64,000 nucleotides of DNA from Streptomyces flavochromogenes (GTDB taxonomy: Bacteria > Actinomycetota > Actinomycetes > Streptomycetales > Streptomycetaceae): assembly GCF_000717595.1 (NCBI RefSeq), contig NZ_JNZO01000024.1:62001-126000 (forward strand), written 5' to 3'. The notes below the pieces were generated by a model, which was given only the letters and a program-made list of their open reading frames with translations, searched no databases and was not told where the DNA came from. Below, one piece after another: positions 8,919 to 17,954 of this stretch. Both the position numbers and the translations under genes were made by a program. The stretch's first letter is position 1. Each line of letters starts with the position of its first letter.

Positions 8919-10115
8919 TCAGCCGACCGGGACGGACGCGTCCCGGGTACGCGTCTCCCGGTCGGGCCCGCACCGCCCCCGCCCCGCGACCACCGCCGCC
9001 CATCCCGTTCCCGCGAGCGCGAGCAGCGGCAGCAGCACACGGACGTCGACCAGGGCGACCAGGCCCGCGCCGAGGGCGAGGGCCAGCGCGTTCGGCGCCA
9101 TGACCAGGGTGTGCGCGGTCGCCGCCACCCGGCCCACCGCCTCCGGGGGTGCCTCCCGCTGCACGGCCGTCACCACCGCCACCAGGACCCACGGCAGCCC
9201 CAGGCCGATGGCCGCGCTCGCCGCCAGGGCCGTCGCCTCGTACGGCAGCGCCCGGACGCCCATCGCCACCGCGAACAGCCCGAGACCGGCGGCGGCGAGC
9301 GACCGCTCGGGGATCCGGCGAAGCAGCGGGCCGGTGACCAGGCCCGCGAGGACCGAGCCCGCGCCCTGCACCGCGTAGAGCACGCCGGCGTACGCGGGGG
9401 CGTGCCCGAGCCCCCGGTCGACGACCGCGTAGATCGCGGCCCCGTTCACCCCGGCGAGCAGCATCGTGAACGCGCCCGTCGCGACCAGCGGCCGCAGCAC
9501 CGGCGAGGCGCGGAGCAGCCGCGCGCCCTCGGTGGTCTCCCGCCACCAGTGCCGGGACTCGGGCCGCGCCGGGCGCTCCTCCCGTACGGGCATCAGCGCG
9601 AAGAGGCCCGCGGCGAGCGCGAAGCTCGCCGCGTCGAGCAGCGCGACGGTGCCACCGCCGTACGCGGCGAAGAGGCCCGCCGCCACGAGCGGGGCGATCA
9701 GCTTCGTGGACTCGTTCGCGGTCATCCGCAGCCCGTTGAGGGTGCCGAGCCGCTTCTCGTCCAGGGCGGTCGCGACGAGGGCCTGCTCCGCCGCCTCGTG
9801 GACGGCGCCCTGCGCCCCGTACACGACCAGGACGGCGAAGAGCAGCCACACCCGGTCCGCCGAATCCACCCACAGGAGGACCGGGAGGAGCGCGGCCGCC
9901 GCCAGGTCGAGGACGACCAGGAGCGGCCGCCGCCGCACCCGGTCCGCCAGCGTGCCGAGCAGCGGCCCGAGGAGAACGGGCGCCCAGAGGGCGAAGGCGG
10001 CCAGGGCCGCGAGACTGTCGGAGCCCGTCAGTGACTTGACCCAGATCCCGGAGACCAGCCACATCGCCGTCGTACCGAATCCGGACACGACGACACCTGT
10101 CAGATACCAGCGCAT
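8919..10115 (-). CDS. MFS transporter
   Basis: A 398-residue protein with about twelve hydrophobic helices. The loop after helix 2 reads GTLADRVRRRPLLVVLDL, the conserved MFS loop, and the overall pattern fits the MFS_3/EntS-like exporter group that moves siderophores, macrolides or other small molecules out of the cell. The ATG at 10115 begins directly in the first helix. It stands alone between the phosphatase pair and the HEAT-repeat operon, with nothing nearby to name a substrate. Confidence 0.82.
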   Translation of the reverse strand: MRWYLTGVVVSGFGTTAMWLVSGIWVKSLTGSDSLAALAAFALWAPVLLGPLLGTLADRVRRRPLLVVLDLAAAALLPVLLWVDSADRVWLLFAVLVVYGAQGAVHEAAEQALVATALDEKRLGTLNGLRMTANESTKLIAPLVAAGLFAAYGGGTVALLDAASFALAAGLFALMPVREERPARPESRHWWRETTEGARLLRASPVLRPLVATGAFTMLLAGVNGAAIYAVVDRGLGHAPAYAGVLYAVQGAGSVLAGLVTGPLLRRIPERSLAAAGLGLFAVAMGVRALPYEATALAASAAIGLGLPWVLVAVVTAVQREAPPEAVGRVAATAHTLVMAPNALALALGAGLVALVDVRVLLPLLALAGTGWAAVVAGRGRCGPDRETRTRDASVPVG

Positions 10116-10163
10116 GGCGACAGGCTGGTCTCTGAGGTGGCCCCGGGGGATCGGGCATCTTCC

Positions 10164-12131
10164 CTAGAGGGCCGTGGAGGCGCCGTCCTCCTCGCGGGCC
10201 TCGATCGCGATCAGCGCCGTCCGGGCCGCCTCGCACAGCTCGTCGTCGTCCGGCACCGACCGCCAGCTCCCGTGCTCGACCGGACGCTCGTCCGCGGTGA
10301 GGAACGCCCGCAGGGCCGGTACGGCGGGGGCCGCGGCGGGGCCGATCTCGGCGAGCAGCCGGACCGTCGCCGTGACCGCGGGCAGGACACCACCGCCGGT
10401 GTACGGCTCGATCGCTCCCACCAGGGCCGGCACCACCTCGTCGGCGCGGCCGGTGATCCGCCACAGCGCCTCGCCGACCCGCAGCGGCAGCCACCCGGTC
10501 GCGTCCGCGCGCAGCAGCTCACGCAGCCGGCCGACGTACGGCGCGCCCGCCGCGCCCAGCTCGCCGAGCAGGATCGCCGGGTTGTCGTTGCCGAACGGCT
10601 CGCCCAGGTGCGGCAGGAACAGCGCGAGCGCGGGCCCCCGGTCACCGGTCAGCCTGCCGTACGCCAGGGCCAGCGAGCGCGGCGCGAAGCCCTGCCCCTC
10701 CGGCGGGGTCTCGATCAGGGCCCGCAGCCGTGCCCGGTCCACGACCGCCGCCGCCTCCGGACCGATCGCCGCGAGCGCCTCCGCCGCCCAGACGGCGCCG
10801 GCGGTCCCGAGGAGCGCGTTCAGTTCGGGCACGGCGGGCGCCGCCGCCGGGCCCCAGGCCGTCAGGACCTGGCACAGCGTCCGCGCCTCGTCGACCGAGC
10901 GCACGGCCGCGAGCCGGGCCCGCAGCGGCGGAAGCAGCACCCCGGCGTGCGCGGCGAGCGGTTCGAGTACCTCGGTCAGGCCGATATCGTGCGTCCACCA
11001 GCCCTCGGAGCGGATCGTGAAGTACGCGAACCCCAGGCGTTCCCCGCCGAGGCGGCGCGCCAGCGGGGCCGCGCAGCGCGGGTCGCCGATGCGGGCGAGT
11101 GCCCACAGGACGTGGTCCTGCGCGGGCAGATACGGTTCGCCCTCGTCGGTGACCCTGCCGGCCAGCCGGTCCGCCCACGGCCGGGCGGCTGCCCCGCACA
11201 TGCCGAGGACCCGCGCGGCGAAGAGCCGGTTGTCGGGTTCGGGGTCGTCGAGGCGGTCGGCCACCACGGGCAGCAGCGCCGGTACGGCCGAGCGCCACCG
11301 GCTCAGCTCCCCGGCCGCCGCCTCCAGGGCCCCGCGCCGGACCGCCGCGTCCCCGCTCCCGAGGAGTCGCCCGATCAGGGCGGAGCGCCCGGTCCGGTCC
11401 TCGCCGAGGAGGCCGACCGCGTGGGCGACCGAACGGCCGCCGAGGTCGCCCCCGTTCAGGACGTCGGCCACCACGCGCGCGTAGCGGGGGTCGTCGCCGG
11501 GGGCGACGACCCGCAGCGCCTCCACGGCCCGCAGCCGCACACCGGCGTACGCGCCCGGCTCCGTCAGCTCCCACAGCCGGCGCACGGTCCCGGCCCGCTC
11601 CCGGTCGGCGTGCTCGGAGAGTTCACCGGCCGCCTCCACGATCCGGTGCCGGACTTCGGGGACGGACTCCAGGGGCCAGCGGGTCCACAGGGCGGCCAGC
11701 ACCTCGTCGGCCCGCCCCCGGGCCTCGGAGAGGGCCTCGACGACCCCGGCCCGTACCGCGGGGGAGGCGTCGTGGAGCACGGGGAGCAGCGCCGTGACGG
11801 CCAGGTCCCAGGCCTCCGCCCAGCCGCGGGCGATCCAGCGCTCCGTGCCCCGGTTCCCGTCGTAGGCGAGGCACGCGATCAGTTCCAGGAGGTCCGGCCG
11901 TACCGTCACGTCCGGGTCGGCGGCCGCCCGGACCACGAACGGCAGCGCCGCCACGGCGGACGAGAAGACGCAGCCGCCCTGGTGGTAGACCTTCGTGAGG
12001 AGTGCGTCGGCGGCGTGGACGGCGTCCTCGGGCCGGTACAGGGCCCGCAGATGTCCCGGAACGTCGGTCGCCGTTCCGTAGGCGTGCTCCAGGGAGTCCC
12101 AGGCGACGGAGTCGAGCCGCGGTTGCGTCAC
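10164..12131 (-). CDS. HEAT-repeat protein of unknown function
   Basis: A 655-residue protein made mostly of alternating helices with the alanine/leucine spacing of HEAT or PBS-lyase repeats (for example VRLRAVEALRVVAPGDDPRYARVVADVL). No catalytic motif or membrane segment is visible. The GTG at 12131 overlaps the stop of the upstream membrane protein by four bases. The same frame is open further upstream but only inside that gene. Such scaffolds usually bind other proteins; a link to the co-transcribed membrane protein is an inference from the overlap. Confidence 0.75.
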   Translation of the reverse strand: MTQPRLDSVAWDSLEHAYGTATDVPGHLRALYRPEDAVHAADALLTKVYHQGGCVFSSAVAALPFVVRAAADPDVTVRPDLLELIACLAYDGNRGTERWIARGWAEAWDLAVTALLPVLHDASPAVRAGVVEALSEARGRADEVLAALWTRWPLESVPEVRHRIVEAAGELSEHADRERAGTVRRLWELTEPGAYAGVRLRAVEALRVVAPGDDPRYARVVADVLNGGDLGGRSVAHAVGLLGEDRTGRSALIGRLLGSGDAAVRRGALEAAAGELSRWRSAVPALLPVVADRLDDPEPDNRLFAARVLGMCGAAARPWADRLAGRVTDEGEPYLPAQDHVLWALARIGDPRCAAPLARRLGGERLGFAYFTIRSEGWWTHDIGLTEVLEPLAAHAGVLLPPLRARLAAVRSVDEARTLCQVLTAWGPAAAPAVPELNALLGTAGAVWAAEALAAIGPEAAAVVDRARLRALIETPPEGQGFAPRSLALAYGRLTGDRGPALALFLPHLGEPFGNDNPAILLGELGAAGAPYVGRLRELLRADATGWLPLRVGEALWRITGRADEVVPALVGAIEPYTGGGVLPAVTATVRLLAEIGPAAAPAVPALRAFLTADERPVEHGSWRSVPDDDELCEAARTALIAIEAREEDGASTAL

Positions 12132-12541
12132 TTCTCCGCTCCCCGCTTCTCGTACCGCAGCGCCGCCCCCGTCACCACCGCGCCCAGGCCCTCCCACAGG
12201 CCCACGCCCAGGAAGCCGGCCGGGGCGCGGCCGCTGACGACCGCGAGGGTGAAGACCGCGCAGGTGAGGAGCCGGAAGGGGACCGTCCAGCGGAAGAACG
12301 GCTTCCAGTCGGCGAGCGCGGCGAGGACGTAGTAGACGCCCATGTTGAGCGCGGCCATCGAGGAGGCGGTGAGGAAGACCAGGGTGTGGTCGCCGTCCGC
12401 GCGCCCGCCGTCGGGCACCGGCTCGAAGCCCATGACCGTGAGCAGGGCGTCCGGTACGACCAGGCCCACCGCGCCCAGTGCGGCGGCGAGCACGCCGAAG
12501 ACCGCCATGGTCCAGCCGGACAGGGAACGGGGCAGGCGCAC
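12128..12541 (-). CDS. Small four-helix membrane protein
   Basis: A 137-residue protein with four hydrophobic segments: around residues 10-35, 55-75, 80-100 and 105-128. The GTG at 12541 follows a GGAGG. The family is not recognised with confidence; size and layout resemble uncharacterised actinobacterial membrane proteins. It is the first gene of a two-gene operon with the HEAT-repeat protein. Confidence 0.7.
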   Translation of the reverse strand: MRLPRSLSGWTMAVFGVLAAALGAVGLVVPDALLTVMGFEPVPDGGRADGDHTLVFLTASSMAALNMGVYYVLAALADWKPFFRWTVPFRLLTCAVFTLAVVSGRAPAGFLGVGLWEGLGAVVTGAALRYEKRGAEK

Positions 12542-12712
12542 GGCGGTCCTCCGCGAGGGGAACAGGATCGGTGGTTCGCATTCACGGTTCGAATGCGTGC
12601 TCGGACGTGAGCGTGACCCTGCATATCGTGTGACGGGCCCCGACGGCCAATCGGGGCCCCGCTCACCTCACTTCACGGCTTCCGCGCACGTCGCTTCACC
12701 GGACAGGCCGCC

Positions 12713-14158
12713 TCACTTCAGCGCCGCCGCCATCATCTTCTGCGCCACCGGCGCCGCCAGGCCGTTGCCGCTGACCTCGGAGCGGGCCGCGCCCGAGTCC
12801 TCGATCATCACCGCGACGGCGACCTGCTTCCCGGACGGGCCCTTCGCGTACGAGGTGAACCAGGCGTACGGCGTCTTGCTGTTGTTCTCACCGTGCTGCG
12901 CGGTGCCCGTCTTGCCGCCGACCTCGGCCCCGCCGACGGCCGCGTTGGTTCCGGTGCCCTCCTCGACCACGGTCCGCATCGCGCTGCGCAGCTGCTCGGC
13001 GGTCGACGAGGACACGATCCGCTCGCTGTCGCCGTCCTTGAAGGTCGCCAGCGGGTCGCCGTCCGAGTCGACGACCTCCGACACCATGTGCGGGGCGGCC
13101 AGCAGACCGTCGTTGGCGATCGCCGCCGACACCATCGCCATCTGCAGCGGGGTGGCGGTCACGTCGAACTGGCCGATGCCGGTCAGCGCCGTCTGCGCCT
13201 TGTCCATGCCGGACGGGTACACGCTCGCGTAGGCGCGGACCGGTACGTCGAGCTCGGCGTCGTTGAAGCCGAACTTCTCCGCCATCGCCTTCACCTTGTC
13301 CTGCCCCAGGTCGGCCGCCATCTTGGCGAAGACGTTGTTGCAGGAGTAGCGGAGCGCGGTGCGGATCGTGGCGTTCTCGCAGGGCGCGGACGCGTTCTCG
13401 TTCTTCAGCACGGTCCGGGTGTTCGGCAGGGTGTACGGGTCGGGGCTCTTCGTCGCCGTGTCCACCGAGCCGTACAGACCGTCCTCGAGGGCGGCCGCGG
13501 CGACCACCAGCTTGAAGGTGGAGCCGGGCGGCAGCGGCTGGCGCAGGGCACGGTTGACCAGGGGCTTGTCCTCGTCGGTGGTCAGCGCCTTCCAGTCGTC
13601 GCCGTCCGATGTCCCCGAGATCTTCGACGGGTCGTAGGACGGGGTCGAGACCATCGCGAGGACGCGGCCCGTGGCCGGGTCGACGGCGACGGCCGCGCCC
13701 TTCGTGTCCCCGAGCGCCCGGTAGGCGGCCTTCTGCACGTCCGGGTCGATCGTGGTGACGACCGTGCCCGGCTGCTGCTGCTTGCGGGTGAGGGCGTCGA
13801 GGGGGTTCTTCAGCCGGTCGTCGGTGCCGTCGAGGACGTCGGAGTAGATGCCCTCCAGCTGGGTGGCGCCGTACGCCTGCGAGCTGTAACCGGTCACCGC
13901 CGCGTACAGCTCGCCGTCCGTGTACGTACGGCGGTACTCGAGGTCCGTTCCCTCCGTCTTCTTCGAGCCGGTGACCGGTGCACCGGCCACGACGATGTTC
14001 CCGAGCGGCTGCGCGTACTGCGCGATCGTCTTCCGCCGGTTGTTCTTGTCGTCCGCGAGCGCCTTCCCCTCGTACGCCTGCACCCAGGTGGCCCGGCCCA
14101 GCAGGGCGAGCACCAGGAGCAGCACGAAGACCGAGGTGCGCCTGATCGTCTTGTTCAT
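12713..14158 (-). CDS. Class B penicillin-binding protein (PbpA-like)
   Basis: A 481-residue transpeptidase with a short cytoplasmic N-terminus and a signal-anchor helix at about 9-25, so it faces the cell wall. The three penicillin-binding motifs are present: STFK at 213-216 with the acylated serine, SCN at 272-274, and KTGT at 416-419. The length and the lack of C-terminal PASTA repeats match the actinobacterial PbpA group, which cross-links peptidoglycan during growth or sporulation and often sits next to a RodA/FtsW gene. No such gene is adjacent here, so this is one of the extra dispersed copies Streptomyces carries. Confidence 0.92.
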   Translation of the reverse strand: MNKTIRRTSVFVLLLVLALLGRATWVQAYEGKALADDKNNRRKTIAQYAQPLGNIVVAGAPVTGSKKTEGTDLEYRRTYTDGELYAAVTGYSSQAYGATQLEGIYSDVLDGTDDRLKNPLDALTRKQQQPGTVVTTIDPDVQKAAYRALGDTKGAAVAVDPATGRVLAMVSTPSYDPSKISGTSDGDDWKALTTDEDKPLVNRALRQPLPPGSTFKLVVAAAALEDGLYGSVDTATKSPDPYTLPNTRTVLKNENASAPCENATIRTALRYSCNNVFAKMAADLGQDKVKAMAEKFGFNDAELDVPVRAYASVYPSGMDKAQTALTGIGQFDVTATPLQMAMVSAAIANDGLLAAPHMVSEVVDSDGDPLATFKDGDSERIVSSSTAEQLRSAMRTVVEEGTGTNAAVGGAEVGGKTGTAQHGENNSKTPYAWFTSYAKGPSGKQVAVAVMIEDSGAARSEVSGNGLAAPVAQKMMAAALK

Positions 14159-14251
14159 CGCACTTGTGGGGACGAACGGCTCGGTGGAGGACGTTCCGGA
14201 TGTGGCCGGTTTCTCAGCGAACCTTCATCCGGGGCGGGCCCTCGTGTGGCC

Positions 14252-14342
14252 GCCGTCACCCCGCCGGTGCGAGCCGGCTTCCGGGGCGCTGGCCGTCACT
14301 CCGACGGTGCGAGCCGGCCGTCATTCCGCCGGTGCGAGCCGG
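14252..14342. repeat. Three imperfect 26-bp direct repeats
   Basis: Copies at 14252-14277, 14292-14317 and 14317-14342 each start GCCGTCA, then an xTCCGxCGGTGCGAGCC-like core ending in CCGG, with only one or two differences between copies. A weaker fourth match overlaps the 3' end of the response-regulator gene. The array fills the gap between that gene and the penicillin-binding protein. Function unknown; the CCGG...CCGG ends could form small hairpins. Confidence 0.75.
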
Positions 14343-14360
14343 TCTCCCGGATCCTCGCCG

Positions 14361-15020
14361 TCACCCCGTCCGGACGAACCCCGACTCGTACGCCAGGATC
14401 ACCGCCTGTGTGCGGTCGCGGGCGCCCGACTTCGCCAGGACCGACGCCACGTGCGTCTTGACCGTGGCCGCGCCGACGCCCATCCGGCCCGCGATCTCCG
14501 CGTTCGTGAGGCCCGTGGCCACCAGGCGCAGCACCTCCGCCTCCCGCTCGGTGAGCCGTGGCACCCAGGGCGGTGCCACCGGCGGCCGGTTGCGGGCGTG
14601 CTCGGCGGCCAGGCCGCGTACCGCCGCCGGGTAGAGCAGCGAGTCGCTCCGGGCGACCAGCCGGACCGCGCTCACCAGCTCCTCCGCCGCCGCCCGCTTG
14701 AGGAGGAAGCCGGCCGCGCCGACGCGCAGCGCGTCGTAGACGTACGCGTCGTTCTCGAAGGTGGTCACCACCACGATCCGGGGCGGCTCCGCCATCCCGG
14801 CGAGGATCTGCTCGGTGGCCCGGATGCCGTCGATCTCCGGCATCCGTACGTCCATGAGGACGACGTCCGGCCGCTCGGCCCGCACCACCGACACCGCCTC
14901 GGCGCCGGTGGACGCCTCGCCGACCACCTCAAGGCCGGGTTCCGCGTCGAGGATGACCCGCAGCGCCGTCCGCACCATCCGCTCGTCGTCGGCGAGCACG
15001 ATCCTGACGGGGGCGCTCAT
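14361..15020 (-). CDS. NarL/LuxR-type response regulator
   Basis: A 219-residue two-component regulator. The receiver domain occupies about 1-120, with the acidic pair in LADDE and the phosphorylated aspartate in VVLMDVRMPEIDG. The GerE/LuxR helix-turn-helix is at about 150-215 (LTEREAEVLRLVATGLTNAE). The ATG at 15020 overlaps the stop of the histidine kinase gene upstream, so kinase and regulator form one operon. Target genes are unknown, although the adjacent membrane protein is a likely part of the same system. Confidence 0.93.
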   Translation of the reverse strand: MSAPVRIVLADDERMVRTALRVILDAEPGLEVVGEASTGAEAVSVVRAERPDVVLMDVRMPEIDGIRATEQILAGMAEPPRIVVVTTFENDAYVYDALRVGAAGFLLKRAAAEELVSAVRLVARSDSLLYPAAVRGLAAEHARNRPPVAPPWVPRLTEREAEVLRLVATGLTNAEIAGRMGVGAATVKTHVASVLAKSGARDRTQAVILAYESGFVRTG

Positions 15021-16264
15021 CGGGGGATCCTGACCGCGAGGCGCCAGACGCCGTCCGCCGGACCGGCCTCGGTGGTGCCGCCGAGCAGCCGGGCCCGTTC
15101 GGCGATGCCGCGCAGGCCGCGTCCGCCGTTCGGGCGGGCGCCCGGCGGCCGCGCGGGCAGGGGGTTCTCCATGGTGATCTCCAACTCCTCGGTACGGGCG
15201 TCGAGCCGTACGGTCACGGGCTCCCCGCCCGCGTGCCGGGCCGCGTTCGTCAGCCCTTCCTGAACGATCCGGTACGCCTCCCGGGACAGCGTCTCCGGTA
15301 CGGGGGCGAGGTCGCCGGACACCGCCAGCGCCACCTTCGGCCCCGCGCCCCGCACGAGGGCCGCCAGGGCGTCGAGCCCCGGCCCGGGCCCCGGTCCTTC
15401 CCCGGCGCCCTCGTCGCGCCGCAGCAGCCCGAGGACCCAGTCCAGCTCGCCGACCGTGCGGCGGGTGGTCTCCTCGATCGCGGTCAGCGCCTCCCGGACG
15501 AACTCCAGGTCCGCCCCGTCGCCGCCGTCCAGGACCCGGCGGGCCGCGCCCGCCTGGAGGGTGACCGCGCTCAGCGCGTGACCGACCGAGTCGTGCAGCT
15601 CCCGGGCCAGCCGGTTGCGGGACTCCGCCTCCGCCGCACGCCGCTCGGCCGCCGCGAGCCGGTCCGCCGGGCTCGGCCCGAGCAGCCGGGGCGCCTGCCG
15701 GGCGAGCAGGGCCCCGGTCACGGCGGCCACGGCGGCGAGCGCGAGCAGCATCAGGAGCCCCGCGGGAATCGCGGCCCAGCTCCACCAGGGCCGGTCGAGG
15801 CCCCAGAGCCGGCCGATCTCCGACTCCCGCAACGCCGTCGAGAACGGCAGCGCCAGCACCGACGCGGCGAACGGGGGGAGCGCCAGGGTCGCCCCGCTGA
15901 TCAGCGCCCCGGCGCCCAGGTGCAGGGTGAACCAGCCGGCCGTCCGGGCCTTCGCCTCCCGGCCCTGGGCCGGGCCGTCCGCGAACCGGTCCGCGGGCAC
16001 TCCGCACAGCGCCCGTGCCGCCGCCACCGACATCGGCCGGGCCAGCGGGAACAGCGCGGCGATCGCCACCAGCGGGAGCCCCACCGCGTACGCCCCGAAC
16101 TGCACCGCGAGGCTTCCGGTGAACAGGCCGCCCGCGCCGAGCAGCGCCCCGACGACCACGGAGCCGACCATCCAGAACGGCATGAACAGGGCGCCGCCCA
16201 CGATGAGATGGAGCCAGCGCCGCCTGGCCCGCTGCCCGAGGAGGGCGACCGCGCACCGTCTCAC
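15017..16264 (-). CDS. Sensor histidine kinase (HisKA_3 type)
   Basis: A 415-residue kinase with several N-terminal membrane helices up to about residue 190, then the HisKA_3 dimerisation helix with the phospho-accepting histidine in ELHDSVGHALSAVTLQ, and a C-terminal HATPase with the N box in EGLTNAARHA and the G box in GRGLRGIAERA. It pairs with the NarL-type regulator downstream. The GTG at 16264 overlaps the stop of the upstream membrane protein gene (GTGA). The open frame extends far upstream but only as a shadow of that gene. Confidence 0.9.
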   Translation of the reverse strand: MRRCAVALLGQRARRRWLHLIVGGALFMPFWMVGSVVVGALLGAGGLFTGSLAVQFGAYAVGLPLVAIAALFPLARPMSVAAARALCGVPADRFADGPAQGREAKARTAGWFTLHLGAGALISGATLALPPFAASVLALPFSTALRESEIGRLWGLDRPWWSWAAIPAGLLMLLALAAVAAVTGALLARQAPRLLGPSPADRLAAAERRAAEAESRNRLARELHDSVGHALSAVTLQAGAARRVLDGGDGADLEFVREALTAIEETTRRTVGELDWVLGLLRRDEGAGEGPGPGPGLDALAALVRGAGPKVALAVSGDLAPVPETLSREAYRIVQEGLTNAARHAGGEPVTVRLDARTEELEITMENPLPARPPGARPNGGRGLRGIAERARLLGGTTEAGPADGVWRLAVRIPR

Positions 16265-17250
16265 GCCTCGGCGCTCCGCCGCCGCAGGACCGCGGCCAGG
16301 CAGGCGGCGAGGAGGAATCCGGTGATCATTTCGCCAGCGTAGGTCAGCTGCGTCAGGGCCGTGAGCTGCTTGGCGGGATCGGTCTCCGGCATCAGTGCGA
16401 CGAGCGACATGTAGGCGCCCCAGCAGCCCACCGCGCCCGAGCCGGTCCACGCGAGCGCGAGGACGGTACGCACCTTCAGCAGGGCGGGCCGCCGCAGGAC
16501 GAGGAACAGGGTGAAGGCCACGGCGGCGACGACGAACACGCTCCGCTGGAACTCCAGCACGGTGAAGTCGGCGTCGCGCTCGGCGATCTGCTGGAGCGAC
16601 AGGCCCTCGGTCGAGCCGGACAGCCACATCAGGTGGGTCGTGAGGGGGAGGAGCGCGACGACCGCGGCGGCCAGGGCGGCGGTCCGTACCCCCGGCCCGG
16701 AGACGCGGGCGGGCAGCTCGCCGAGCCGGCCGCTCCAGAGGTGGCTCCAGCGCTCGTGCGCGTACAGCACGAAGAGGGTCCCGAGGGAGAGGCCCTGGAG
16801 GATGAAGCCGCCGTAGACGACGGCGAAGACCCAGGAGTGCAGGAAGGGTTCGGCGGGCGCGGCGGCCTGATCGTCGCCGGTGAGTACGGCGACCGCGAGC
16901 TGGGTGGGGTAGCCGGTCATGATCGGGGCGAGCAGTCCGGTCGCCGCCCACATGGGGAGCGCGAGCAGCCAGGCGGGCACCCGTTGCCCCCAGGGCTGGG
17001 TGAGAAGCAGGGCGAGGACGATCACGAGGAAGTCGGCCAGTACCGAGACCGAGTTGGCGACGGCCAGCATCTGCCGGTGTTCCAGGAGCACGCTCCCGGC
17101 GGGGATGCCGATCTCGCTGCCCGCGACCCAGGCGATCTTGAGCGAGATGTACGGGAGGCAGGCGAGGATCGCGAGCAGGCGCAGGGCCCGGCGGGCGGGG
17201 CCGGGACGGTTCCCGGCGCGGGGGGCGGGGAGGAGCGCGGTCTTGGTCAT
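16261..17250 (-). CDS. Multi-pass membrane protein in two-component operon
   Basis: A 329-residue protein with about eight hydrophobic segments and short loops. No known transporter motif is visible. The ATG at 17250 was chosen because it gives a short basic N-terminus before the first helix. It is the first gene of a three-gene operon with the kinase and regulator, with 4-base overlaps throughout, so it may be an accessory sensor or the output of the system. Confidence 0.8.
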   Translation of the reverse strand: MTKTALLPAPRAGNRPGPARRALRLLAILACLPYISLKIAWVAGSEIGIPAGSVLLEHRQMLAVANSVSVLADFLVIVLALLLTQPWGQRVPAWLLALPMWAATGLLAPIMTGYPTQLAVAVLTGDDQAAAPAEPFLHSWVFAVVYGGFILQGLSLGTLFVLYAHERWSHLWSGRLGELPARVSGPGVRTAALAAAVVALLPLTTHLMWLSGSTEGLSLQQIAERDADFTVLEFQRSVFVVAAVAFTLFLVLRRPALLKVRTVLALAWTGSGAVGCWGAYMSLVALMPETDPAKQLTALTQLTYAGEMITGFLLAACLAAVLRRRSAEA

Positions 17251-17356
17251 GGCTCCAGGCTCGTACCGGGACCCCGGACGCCACGTCCTGCCCGCCGGTG
17301 ATCCGCCTCCGCCGCACGGGGGAGGCGAGGGTCGGCCGAGGGGCGCGGACGCCAGA

Positions 17357-17404
17357 ATTGACCCACGTTCTTCTGGATCGATTGAACCCTTCCAGGGGGT
17401 CAAT
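17357..17404. promoter_or_regulatory. ATTGACCC/GGGTCAAT inverted repeat upstream of cupin gene
   Basis: ATTGACCC at 17357-17364 and its exact reverse complement GGGTCAAT at 17397-17404 flank a third near-copy, ATTGAACCC, at 17381-17389. The array lies just upstream of the cupin start. A TAGAGT at 17412-17417 could be a -10 element for a leaderless message starting at the ATG at 17425. Likely an operator, regulator unknown. Confidence 0.5.
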
Positions 17405-17424
17405 GACCTCCTAGAGTAGTGATC

Positions 17425-17922
17425 ATGAACGAGAACGCGCCCTTCGTCCCGCTCCTGACCCGCGCCGCCACCGCCGAGACCACCGCGGACCCCAGCAGCG
17501 TCATGACCCTGCTCGCCGACTCCGGCGCCACCGGCGGACAGCTCACCAGCTACCGCTCCACCTTCGCGAAGGGAGCGGTCGGCGCCCCGGCGCACTTCCA
17601 CACCAAGGCGTCGGAGATGTTCTACGTGATCGACGGCTCGCTCCAGGTCCTCGTCGGCGAGGAGCTGTCCGTCCTGGAGAAGGGCGACTTCCTGCTCGTC
17701 CCGCCGCGCACCGCGCACGCCTTCGCGGCCGCGCCCGGCGCCGAGGCCGACGTGCTGTTCGTCTTCACGCCCGGCATGGCCCGCTTCGACTACCTGCGTC
17801 TGCTCGGCCGGGTCATGCGGGGCGAGGCGGGCTTCGAGGAGATCAAGGCGTCCTCGGAGCAGTACGACAACCACTACGTGGACAGCCCGGTCTGGCAGAA
17901 GGCGCTCGCCGAGCGCGCGTGA
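17425..17922 (+). CDS. Cupin-domain protein
   Basis: A 165-residue single-domain cupin with the two metal-binding motifs: an HFH...E motif (APAHFHTKASEMFYVIDG) and a later PPRTAHAF histidine. Cupins of this small class include dioxygenases and sugar-binding or quercetinase-like proteins; no specific activity can be assigned. A GTG six bases upstream (17419) is in frame, but the ATG fits a leaderless start behind a TAGAGT box. It is transcribed divergently from the membrane/kinase operon. Confidence 0.8.
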   Translation: MNENAPFVPLLTRAATAETTADPSSVMTLLADSGATGGQLTSYRSTFAKGAVGAPAHFHTKASEMFYVIDGSLQVLVGEELSVLEKGDFLLVPPRTAHAFAAAPGAEADVLFVFTPGMARFDYLRLLGRVMRGEAGFEEIKASSEQYDNHYVDSPVWQKALAERA

Positions 17923-17954
17923 CCGCGCGAGCGCGCGGGCACGCGACCGTGCGA

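Noticed and set aside
14341..14380. A fourth copy of the 26-bp repeat
   Set aside because: The match to the response-regulator 3' end is limited to the GCCGTCACCCCG part, so it is noted but not counted.
773..17317. Many very long reading frames opposite or out of phase with genes, such as 1049-2881, 3503-6901 and the upstream part of 3935-9040
   Set aside because: They follow from the scarcity of stop codons in about 72 percent GC DNA. They lack third-position GC bias in their own frame, and the real genes on the other strand or frame have clear motifs.
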